DNA of 64,000 bases from Nereocystis luetkeana (taxonomy: Eukaryota > Sar > Phaeophyceae > Laminariales > Laminariaceae), in assembly GCA_031213475.1 (NCBI GenBank), contig JARUPZ010000030.1:2849371-2913370 (forward strand), given 5' to 3'. Made by a program: the position numbers and the translations under genes. The notes under the pieces were generated by a model. That model did not search any database, had not been told where the DNA came from, and was given only the letters and a program-made list of their open reading frames with translations. How positions within the stretch are numbered: position 1 is the stretch's first letter; each line of letters starts with the position of its first letter. Shown here piece by piece: positions 1 to 12,000 of the stretch.

Positions 1-2755
1 TCGCCGCCAGACCAGAGATGGTCAGCCTTGGCTCGGACGCTTGGGTCCTACGCGCAGTGCAGCGCGCCCAGCGCGTCTCTTGGCGGCGCCAAACCCCAAA
101 ACAGCAGTTGGTCTCGGCGTTTGCTCAAATCTCTACACACAATAGATCTGATTTTTTCGCATAGGAAGGCTGTTTCGATTTGCCAACTTCACATCTGAAA
201 ATGTGATCGGGCCAAAATCGGAAGCTCAAAAATCGAACCGCATAGGAAACGGCCTTAATGTTAAATACTACTGCTGTTACGGTACTGCTGTACACAGCTG
301 CAAGATACTTGTAGGCGCAATTGAGGTCAGGTGTGTGAGCAACTTTTTGCCGTCGGAGAAACTCCTACGACCACGAATTTCTTGTTCAATTCATAACTAC
401 AACGAGGACCTCCCAAATTGCTAAACCTACTCACTACAACTGTTCATCTCCTTACGCATGACGCATTTATTTGACTGTCGGCTGTTCACGCTTCAACAAT
501 GTTCTCAGAATAATACAGCAGTTCTATGACAGGATTGGCCAAACGCTGATAGAACGACTTACTTTTTAGATTTAAATCCCTCGAGTAGTAAATCCCTGAG
601 CGTGCTCGGTTGGTACATCCCTGGCCCCTCAAAGCTCCAACTTAGAAACCGCCTCCTTTTATTACTTGCCGGACCTTTCCAACGGTTCTTTGTTTTCTCC
701 ATTTCTCTTGGCACTCTCGGTCCTTTCTTCCTTCTTTCTTTTTTCATTTCATGTGCGTGCGTGTACTCCGAGCACGGCACGGTGGGAGAGCCCGGCGCCG
801 TCGCGGGTGTCAGCGGGTGCTGACGGGTAGAGGGGGGGTTGCAAGGAGCGCAGTCACCGCTTTCGTGACTAGGCGTCGCGTGTGCCTCGAAACACGAGGG
901 CTGCATGAACGGGCTCTGTCTGACCTCAATTTGTGATTTTGGATATAGAGTATGTACGAGATATAAGGGTCGTTCGAAATCGCAAGATGAAATTCAAGCG
1001 GTGCTTATTTTAGCAACCACGCTTAATGAAAGAGGGAACTCCCAGTCTGCTGCTCATTTTTTTTCTTCTTTGACCGGTGTAAAAGGTGTTCCAATCAGGC
1101 AGAAAATTATTTCAGGAGAGGGACGGAGATTTTTGTTTCTTCCCGAATTTTTCAGTTTCATTGTACATTGTTTTTGCGGTGCTGCGGTGCCGCTGTGCCG
1201 TGCTGTGTTTTCTCATTTTTCGTACATACAGCATATCACAAGAATAAATTGCTGTAGGTACCCTACCTTGGGTATGTGCGTACGTGCGGCAACTGTCCGC
1301 GATGCGAAGCGTATGTGGTATGTGGCGTCCGAGCTGTTTTCTTCTGAAGCATGGCGGCGGGACTCTTGGCAGTATCAAGTCGGCAGTTTGCAACTATTAA
1401 ATACGATCACAATAAAAAACTATGTTCAGTCATGGACCTCTGTCCGCTTCGCATAGTAATTTGATGTGCTTTTTCCTTCCGGAGCGAGGGTAGCGGGCGG
1501 CCTAGGCCGCCCGCGGAGCTAAGCGCCTTGTAGCTCACACCCTGGTAATTGACACGAACGAGCGCACATTATTAATATTGATATCACGGTATAGAAGGCA
1601 AAACCGGTGCATGCAAGGCAAAAAGATGGGATGGATTCGGCGACAGGTCATTGTGCTTATCGTTCTTCACTGCCAACTGCATTGTTAATAGATACTCGTA
1701 CGGTTGTCTTGTACTTGGTACTCGGTATACATCGGATAAGAAGCGGACAAAACGGGTCGGCAGTTAAGGCTCATAAACTTGCTACGCGGCTACGTGACAC
1801 TGCTGTCTGAAAGATATAATGTTCATATTGCTGTATTACACCCTGCAGTGGCAACGACAACAGCAGCAGCAACAACAGAGGCAACCGCAGCAACAGCCTC
1901 TCTCGCATGATGAGACAACCGTACGTGCCTACTGCCACCGTTTTGCTCCTACGATACACCGCGCACTACTGCTGCTGTAAACGAGGTGGAATACTGTAGC
2001 AACAATAAAAATAACAATAACAGCAACAATAATGCCATGCAAGTTGTCTTCCTCTGCAATAAACGTGCTGGCCTGTAACCTCCGCCCTGTGACTCAAGGT
2101 GTCACCGACGTTACGAATCGCAGGGTTATACACGCCGTCGGAACCATTCAACGGGTAGGGTCCGATCTCAATATCCGCTGGTGATAACGCCTTGTGGGTA
2201 CCCGGGTACCCGGGTACCCGCCCCTTTTGAGCAACCTTCGTTGTTATCATTCCATAACATCTGTGGAATTGCGGGTATTCGAAAAATAGTGCTAGATTCT
2301 TCATTCAGATTGATGCCCTGCACTTTGTCGGAAGGCAAATGTAATACTAATCGATACCTGGTAAGTTTAGAAAACTGATTCTCACGAGCATCACACGCTC
2401 AACACTCGACTCAGCAGGATGTACGGACATATCGGCGATACGCATGATGGCATGTGGCCGTAGAGATATATAAAACGCCAGCAGGTACCCGGGTACCCGG
2501 TAGCCGCGGGTATCTGCTCGTTTTTCGGAACCTTAGTCAATTACTCTTCCGTACTACCTCTATATAACAACCTCCAACCCACACGATTGAGCACTTCTGT
2601 AGCCCCCGTACTACAGGACATAGTCGAAATCAGTTGTGTATAGGTCATGATTCGGGTCGCACTACGCAGTCACCCACGCGGCAAGAGGTCAGCACTCACC
2701 AACAACTTCAGGATCAGAGGACACATCGCAAGAACTTTGTCGCAGTTCGTCGCCC
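1..2755. other. No supported gene; palindromic GGTACCC runs
   Basis: I see no convincing exon here. The longest open frame (905-1456, +, 183 codons) has no recognisable motif, no clear splice borders and low-complexity composition, so I do not call it. Two short runs of overlapping GGGTACCC palindromes occur at about 2196-2220 and 2484-2500. An imperfect CAG/CAA run lies near 1858-1900. Confidence 0.5.
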
Positions 2756-3035
2756 ATGCGTTGTAGCTGCAGTAGTATACTGAATCGTGCACGGCGTTTT
2801 TCGTGTGGCAGGAAGCCCACCAGCGTGGTGCCGGAACACAGGACGCGAGCTACAGTGGTCTGGGGGGCTCTTCTTCTGGCTATCGTGGGATGTGAGGGAT
2901 CACTACAGCATTATTCGAGTCTTGGGCATGACAGCGCCTTGTGGTTTGAAACGCCATTGTGTGCGCCGTGCATCGTTCGGATAGTAGTCCCTCGCGGAGG
3001 AGTAAAGCGACGGGCGTTCTTTCACCTTTCGATCG
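2756..3035 (+). CDS. Candidate first exon, hydrophobic N-terminus
   Basis: It opens with an ATG in a fair context (gcccATGCG) and runs 93 codons plus one base to a strong donor (gatcg|gtaggt). Residues about 33-45 are hydrophobic (VVWGALLLAIVG) and are followed by CEG, which fits a signal sequence or type II anchor after a basic, Cys-rich leader. The end phase (1) matches the next exon. The start is a guess; an upstream first exon cannot be excluded. Confidence 0.45.
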
Positions 3036-6000
3036 GTAGGTCTGGGGATTGGTCAATTCAGGCAGCTTACGTACGTAGCTTGTTTCGATACTAATAGTCA
3101 CGTTTGCAACTTCAAAGCTTTATGCGCCATCAAGCATGGACGGTGAAAGGGTAACGCTAAGACTTAGTACGTGAATGGGGTAATGTAATTCCGTACGGGT
3201 GCAACGGTAGCAATACGATCTGATGAAGAAATATCCGTTTTATCCGCGCCAGCCGCAGGGGCACACTAATTGTGGGCGCTCTGTGGAATGACATACGGCG
3301 TAGTATGCATGCGTAAGCTCTATTATGATGTTTGCTCGAGAAGCTGGCGACAAATGTTTCCGGAAATGAGTGCCTCCTAGAGGGGGGGCCAACTGTGTGC
3401 GAGTTCCCCGTGCTTGCTTAAACTCCGTGTGCCGTTCCATGAGTACCGGCGGGATTGGCGCCACGAACCCAGTGAGAGGTGAAGGGATTTACTCATGTCA
3501 TCCACGGTCGTAGTTGTAATACGACAGGGGGTAGACGTATACGCGTGCAGTTCACATGAGGTACCGGTGCAAGCAGCAAAAGTCATAAATCGTCCCGTCC
3601 GTTGCCGGAGGGTGTCATGCGTATATATATGGGTATAGATATTGGCGCTTCTAAACAGGCGTGTCGTCGTCCATTCGTGACACCAACGCGATATCTTCGG
3701 TCTTGACCTGCTGTTGCTTCCACGAGCAGATACAGCATGGCAGATTGTGGCACTCGAAAACGAGTACGACCACCCGAGCACCAACTTCTCCGTGTCGGTA
3801 AGGACAGCTTGTGTCGATGGTGCAATCGCGTAATATCGGGTTTAGGAAATCTCAGTGGTGTGAATGGGCTGTGAGAAAATAAAAAATAGGATTGTTTCCC
3901 TCGCTGCTGGGACAACTTTTCTGTACGGAAACGGGTGTCTACGTGTACCCGGCGCCGCGAAGGCTGAATGCCGCTGTCAAGCCATCGTCTACTTCTTCAA
4001 CGTCTGGCTGTTCATGAACACTTTGCTCAGCTTGTACCCGAACGTTGCAGTAGCAGGAGTAGTTGTACGTATTCAATAGCAAGCAGTAGCAGGAATAGTA
4101 TTAGGAGGAGGGGCAGGAACAGAACCCTAGGGCATACTGTAGCACTAGTAACTGTAGTAATTGTTGTCATGTTTCTATATACCTGGTATTTCGCAACGCG
4201 GAGGCAGGGGCTGTGTGTTCTAGCCGCCGGCAACGTTTGCGTGATTTACCCGCACGCGTGTGATACACAGCTGTTCCAAATATGTAAGGTGTTAGTTCGA
4301 CCGATCGAGTGATTGACACTACCGAAATATGTTTGTCATACACTTACTTCGTAGAATTTCCGGGCATGCGCGGTTCAATTTGTTTCGCACTACTATCGTG
4401 ACGCTGAGTAGATTCACGGCGCGAGCTCTGAGTAGACCGAGCAATCACCCCCCCCCGATGTCTACCAACCTTCGGCCGCAATAACTACGCGCTCAAGGCC
4501 CGCATGCGGGTGTAACATTTGATCCCTGTCTTCGACGAAGCCAGGGGGTCGAGCCCCCGACGTTTCCGGGACCGGCGACCAAGGCGACGCCGAAATCTCA
4601 GACGTCATATATGTTATGCTGCTGTAGCCCTCGGAGGCAAAGCAACGCGATGATGTATCCCGTGCTCTCAGGCATCGCAAACATTCATGAGTGCCAGGTT
4701 TGCTTGCATGCGTTCAATTTGTCTCCCCAGTCCATACTCACCGTGTGTCGTCGAAACCTCCCACGCCTGTAGCACGTAAACTTGCCGTCTGTTCCTTGCC
4801 CGCGTTCGAGCAGTGTCACGGGGTAGGGGTACACTACGATTATTTTGCTTCAGTGTTTTGTGATCAGTCGAGTTCCTCGCGTGAGAATTTTCACAGCAGC
4901 AGGCCTTCTCTGCGGCAGCACGTAATATAGAACCTGATATTTTCTTTTATTTATATTAGTAGTGCGCCTAAACGTCTTGGGGGCGTTTCGCAAAACAGAG
5001 TTAAGAATTTTCTTGTTTCGCCTGGGTTCCTAGCCTGTTCGCGATGCGAGGAGCTCAGACGTTTAGGCACCACCCCCTATCTATATCGTGGTATCGCTCT
5101 GCAGACATGCCGTTCATCGTGTCTTGCCGACGCCTTCTGTTCTTGCCTCCCCCGTCAGGACGAAGTGTACGAGTTTCCGAGTTTGGATATATGCGTCTGG
5201 GGGGGGGAGGGGTGCGACGAGAACCTAAACGAGAGCACGTGCATTGGAACCGCGGGATTCACGGTGTACGACCCGTGCTTCGAAGAAACAGAGGATTTAG
5301 AGATTGAAAGCCAGGTCAGTTTACAACTTATGCCGTAGCAGTCGCCCCATTCAACCGCACGCGGCGGATGATGTCAGTTGCCTCGTGGCACATCCCATCC
5401 ACGTATCGGTTAGGATCGGAATCTCCGAGCGCAGGTTAACCTATCTATATGAGAACGATGTGTTCTGCGCTGTGCGCGCTCATCGACATCTTCAAGGCAT
5501 GGGTACTCAGTTCGATCTTCGAAGTTCGTTTATCATAGAGACGATCTAGAATACAGGCTTTGATGGCAACAGTCATTGAGATAGCAGTGGCAGCTCATCG
5601 GGTAAGCCCCGGTAGAGTTGGCTGGCGTTGAGGTTATAGAGATATGAAAGCCTGTCCCCGTTTACAGATAAGACTAGCTTGTGCCAACGCTCACTTCCTC
5701 TCAAGACCACGAGCTATACGCATGACAGGAGTCCGAAGGTCACCTGTGTTGGCGCCGGAATTTCATATAGAAATCGCTGTGGGTGAACGTGGAACGAAGC
5801 AAAGCGAGTTGGCCCTGTCTGACATATGCGCTGACTTCATACGGGTTTGCGGATACCTGACGGTTTCATGTACGGTGGGGTTTCGAGTAGGTATTAAGTC
5901 GTTCATTGATATGCCTCGGGGATGTGGACATGCCTGTGTGAGGCAGTGTGATGAGTGGGATGATACGGCCAGGGCACGTGACATGAGGGTAAGTGAACAA

Positions 6001-9000
6001 GGTCTGGGACAGTACAAGTATCGAATTATTGTATATGTGCGTTGGTGAAGCCAGTGACAGCCTTGGTGCGGCTGACCGCCTGTGTTGTTTATGCAGTGGG
6101 GTCTTTGACCATCAGGTAGTGCGCTTTCTGTGGGTGTGTTTTGGTAGCAGTGGTGTGATATGTACCTACTTCTCGACGACCATGGCCTAGCCACGCGTGC
6201 AATATGTGGGGGCGTTCGACAGCTTCACGCGCAAACACAGCGCCCCCCAACCCCTCCCTCTCCCGTGATATTTTGAAAAAATCAGCGCAGTACGGTTACT
6301 AACGCGCACTCAGGTCGGAGGGTGGTGGTTGAGCATCAACATCAAATACCAAACTAAAAACAAAACATTGTTTTGACGGGACGTGAAACTCAAGAGCTGA
6401 CCTTCCTGTCAGCCGGGGTGTCTTTGTGCAATGCGTGCGGCGGTGGGAGTTGATATTACTTGATTTACGCGTTTGCTCGCCCGACGAAAAGCAGGGGGGG
6501 AACTGCATAGCACTGGACCTGTCGAAAGTGGATATGCAAGGCTTCGCGGACGGTTGCGCTGTAAGCAAGAAGCCAACTACCTTGGTCACGGTGAGTAGAG
6601 TCGTCGAATATCACACGTCACAAAACTGTTGACGCGCGTGCCCCTACTTGCCCAACTCTTTAAATAAATATGAAACAGTATCACAGCGTGTATGTTGCAT
6701 ACTGTAGTTGGAGATGATATTCAGTAGCCCATGCCCATACGAGACTACACCCCATGTCGATCGAGGTATGCTTTGCTTGCAGAAGAACGTTCGGAAGATG
6801 AGTTTTGAAACTCACGTGCACAAAAAAAGCCTAGTGGAAGAGGTCCTCATTTCAACAACCTCGTGTGTTGTGGGCGAAACTGCTACGACGGTGGAGCAGA
6901 GCAGGAATTTAAACGAAATGGAATGATGCGTAGCGCCACTTTTAAAACGAATGCCCGCAGTAAAGTACGATAATTAGGTAGATGACGGTAATCTTCCTTT
7001 GTCCTGCCTACTAATTCCGTCCTCCCGAAGCGCCATCCGAACACTACAGTACGTCATCCCCTCTCTCAAGTCCCCAAAAGCTGGAGCATGGGGCATTATA
7101 AGACTTTTCATGGCAATACCGTAACGCAAACTAACCCTGGCGAGCTGCACAAGCAGGATAAGGAAGTGTTAGGACGATCAAGGTTTCACGAAATAGAGAA
7201 TAAACCCGCCTTGCGGCTCTTCAGAACTCACTTCTACCCCTCTAGCTAGACTACCCAGCAGTTAAATAGTGATGCATTTGACCGGCACCTGATACGCAGC
7301 CCTACCCCCCAGCTGTTTCCGTTAGAGAACTACGAGAACAGCTGGAACCAAAGCGATCCGCCAAAATTGGCAGTGTGTAGGAGTTGGGAAAAAATTGTCT
7401 TCATCAGCGAGGATGGCACTGGGATGGTAGCGAGGTCCACCAGTCGAGGCGCACTCAGTTCCAGTTGAGACAAGGATCAAGTTGTATCCAAGTGGGGCAT
7501 TGCCTCAACCGCTGACGTAGAGATGCAAACAACATTTATCCTACGTGTTACCACTCTTAGTCTTTCCCCGAACAAAAAAAAACGTAAAAGACGAGAACGT
7601 GTACTGCGTGGTTTCCATGGAATTCGTTTCTGCAAAGTCGATCCCAAAACGAAGAACTCAACGTGAAGGCTTGATTGTCTTTCCATGTGCGCCACGCCAA
7701 CCTGCCCCCCGGGATAGTGTGCCTAAAATGCATGCCAACGTATGATATCAACACTCGTTTCGGTCCTCCTTCGACCGACGCAGATGGCCTGGGTTTCGAG
7801 TCATGACCCCGCTCAAGAAGAGGATTACCGGTGAGCGCAACGGGTGTATTCGAAGTAGCGGCACCAGATAAGGTCTACATATGGCAGGATGGACACTTAG
7901 AATGCATGCCACCATTTTTGCGAAAAAGGCCACAAACGAATGTGTCAAAATGGTTCTTTTGACACACAACCAAAACTTCTTGTCCCTCGTAAACGCAACT
8001 ACGGTAGCGCGCGAATCACAATACCCGACTGGACACCTGACACCTAGAGTTCATGTTGCGCTTAAACGTGTCCCATGGACGAGGACCCTCAACGGATTTA
8101 TCAAAATGTGTTCAGTTATTTTTGTATGAAATGTTAGTTTCGTCTTCACGGTAACAGCGGCCAACCTCTGGAACGTAGGCTTTGCGGAGGCTTAGCATAG
8201 CCTAGCGTGGGCCAGGCGCAGCCTACGCCGTGTTATGATGGGCCTAGCCTAGGGTAAACGTTGGCTTAGCATGGGTTTGGCGTTCTGAGGATCAGCGTAC
8301 GGCCTTGGGAAAAGTTCGCGTAGCATCGGATAGCATAGCCTACGTCACTTTGTGTTGGGTTGCGATTCTGTGGGTATAGCCTAGGCGTGGGGTAGATGTA
8401 GCGAACGCTTTAACGTGGCTTGTTGTAGCCTATTGTACCCTGCGTCAGGTTGTGTTCAGCTAGTCATAGCGCCGGTTTAAAGTGGCTCGGTCATATAGTG
8501 GGTGCTTACTGTTCTAGTGCTTCTGGGAGCCAGGGTTTGGGTGATACATAAAGCCAACCGTGCGAGGAACCTGATGTAGCCATATGTACCTCCCCTACTG
8601 AAAAACAGCATAGCTCTTCCGGCAATAAATGTCTTCAACCAGGCCACCCGTACCGTAGATTATTTGTCAGGTTTGAAGCCCGTACGTACACAAACGCTGA
8701 GGAAGCGCCATCTCCCCTCTGCTCTACCTTTCGTTGGTTTCGCTCATTGAAAAGGGCGACCGTTGGGATATTTTTGGGGAACGAGTCTACGCCGGAGTAC
8801 GTGACAGTGCCCTACAGCCGCGTCGTCGTGACACCCGGCCGCGTTCCAGACGAGGTTACCTACATCGAAACAGACATGGTGAGAGGCTTGCCCAAACGAG
8901 CGAGGCAACGCGGAGGTTTGTTGTTTGCTTTCAGGTGAATCACTCTGCTTGGTTCTACGGTGGCGTCGCTGAATCACACGTTGAAAGTCCGATTGCACTA

Positions 9001-12000
9001 CCTGATCTACGCTCAGTCGCCGTCTCCCGTAACGCTGCCTTTGCACCCGCGTGCATACCCACCGCATTCACTTGTAACCAGACGATCGGCAGGAGCACCA
9101 GAAACACTATTGGAGGTGACTCCACCACGAGCTATCCAATCCTGAGTGTTAATACAGGCGAATTTGTCGACCAAACCCCGACGGTAAGACCTCGGCTAAC
9201 GAAACCATTGACCCATAAATTTCTACTCGGAGTATGTACTCGTCGCCGACGGTGTGCCTGGGCCCGATGGGCCGTTTCCTTGAAGAGCTCGTTATCGTCT
9301 AGGCAACGAGTTCGATGGTTGAGAAGAGGACCTTGGCCCTCCGTCTGACGACCTAGTCGCACGCAATCAAGACTTGGTGGCGGGTGTGCCGGTATTGGGG
9401 TGAACGGCACCTACCTGCTGGGTGGGCGGCGTACTATTAATAGATGAGGCTCGCCACAACGGTTAGAGCACAAGCAGATCTACGCAAAGGGTGGAAACCA
9501 TCGCCACCATAGCCGTTGCGCGACCCCGCGGGATTGCGTACTACCTACTGGTAGTAAATAACGAAAAAGGCTTTCGAACGCAGGACTGGCGTGCTTCTCG
9601 ACGCTACACTATACGGAAACGGGGACAATACATTGTAGCTGGCCTGGCGTATTTGCGGCATTTTCTTGTCATTTAATTTCGACCATTTCACACTTACTCG
9701 TGTTCCGTAGTATACTTCTTCTTCTTCGTATTTCGAGGAACGCGTGTATGAGTGATCAGTGTTGAAGCTCAAGCTACATATGGTCCAACGGCACACACCA
9801 CCATAATGCTAATATCTCTCTTAACTCCATGCAAGTGGTTGTGGCCGTGTCGGGAGTAGTCAGATGGTGCTTCCGCCACTCCGACAAGATGAGAAAAACC
9901 GATAAAACCCTACCCGTCGTCTATGTTCCGCTCGACCGGTCAGCTAACCCATGGTTGAGGCCAATGACACAGGCGAGATTATCCCCCGGTGAAACTCGTA
10001 TCAATCACGGGTTCTGCTATGATACAATCGGGATGCGTCGACTGCGATTGGCAGTCACTCTGCACGCCACCGGGTGACACCTTCTATATTCTACATTGTT
10101 TATCACACAAGTGGGGGTTCGACACGGCGGGATGGCGCTCGCCTGCAGCGCGGTTCATGCGCGTAACATCCGAGGACGCTGAAAAAATGAGGCGGTAACT
10201 GCGACTGTATGGTCGGGGTTGAAGGTGTCAATGCAAGGTTATCCCGCAACAAAAGCTGGTCCTATAGCTCAAGTATGACCAGGACGAAAGCAAGATAGCG
10301 TGAGGATCACCCGGAAACTAAAAAAAAAAAAACACTTGATTGAGCACTGCTCAAACGCCAACACTTATTCCGCGAGTACTCGTACGCTCGTAATACACAC
10401 CACAATTCCTGTAAACACTCGGACGGCATCGTTACTGGTACAGGTATCAAAGCAGTCCGTACGATAAAGGGTAGGATGGTACATCATAAGATCAGCACCA
10501 AGCAATCAGAACGGCAGCAGAACACGCGGCAGACAGCAGTCGTACAGTAGTATCAGTCCTTCCTGGTACGTACTCGGCATATCGTACGTGTTCCGCAGTG
10601 AGTTGAAATGCTACAGTAGATACGTGCAGCAGCAAGCCGTCGGTCGCGCGGGGGAGTGCGTCTGTGCGACTGAACGCAGCAAGCAAACACGTATTACGAT
10701 GTAGACCGGTACGCACTGGTATATTTACGAGATTAATCCGCAGGCAGACACCCCAAAACAATTAAATGCCATTTCTCGTGATTTCGAGGTACCAGCCGAG
10801 GCCGAAATTGTGGGGACAGCATCTTCTCGCAGCAGTTGGATGTTGTTTTTCAGGTTTGGTTCTCATACGCACATCGAGGTCGGTTGGGTGGCACAACTTC
10901 GGGGGTCAGCAACGAAAATAGGTTGCAGACTGACGTCCAGAGGTTTTCTCCCGTCGGACACGAGTATCTTGGTTAAAACCAGTACGATTGAAGGGATCGA
11001 GTCAAACAATCAGTAGACCGTTCACATTCTGTAATTATAGTACGCCCCGCCAGGACACGGCGCGAGCACTGTCAAGCCCACACTCCCCTGACGAAGCGGC
11101 GGAAGCGAGAAGACTCGGCGCGCTGAGCATGAAGCGGGTAGGGAGGGATGACCGTATCGCGGGAAAACTCGAAAATCAGCTCGAAGCCTGGTAATGAGAG
11201 CACAGCCGTGAAATATCTTACATGTGTTGATATTCCATTTCACCCGCAGACACCTCATCTCGCCGTCGGACGCCCCTTTTCCCTCGTGTGCCCACAGGCT
11301 TTAAGCAACGTCACGGATGACTACCGCACGTATGCGATTGGCTACCTGCACCTCACCCTCACACAGGGTGGATTCTCGCTCACAGAGCTTACCGACATCA
11401 ACCCTATTGATCTTGCCACGCTGCTAGGAAACATCGGCGGATTCTGGGGTAAGATTACCAGCTTATGAACTATTTGAATCGTTCAGATACGGTACTCCGA
11501 TTCCCTGAGGCTACACGGCATCAACTCTGTCTTTGTATATCACCAGCAGCCCCTTTTCACTCTTTCCTACTGTTTTTTTGCCGCCAGAACTCTTGCTCGT
11601 GACCTGGGGGCTATGCTTCATTGCCTCTAGGACCGAGTCACCCACACACAAAGGCCGTGACTTTACCCAGCCAATTCAAAGAGGAAAGGAACTCGTCAGC
11701 AGAAAGAGACGAAGGTCCAGCACAGCGCCGGTGACCCTCGACGCAGAGGGTTGCGCTGATAAACAATCATATTGGAACACCGCTCGAAGAAGTCAACAGG
11801 CAGCTCCTGCCGGTAGTTTCGTCACCATACCATCGGTTAGTGAATCGTTTGCGGGCGGGTGGTGGGCGGGGGGCGAGTCGCGGGGGGAGCAGGGGTTAGG
11901 AGGGTACTCAGTTGTTTCTTGCCTTAATTATTTGACCATTGGTTCTGAACATCCTCCGAGACTAAACGGTGGGGGGGTGGGGGAGAGGGGTATGCTCGTA

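Noticed and set aside
905-1456. 183-codon open frame on the plus strand
   Set aside because: No motif, no start context or splice evidence; could be chance in a stop-poor stretch.
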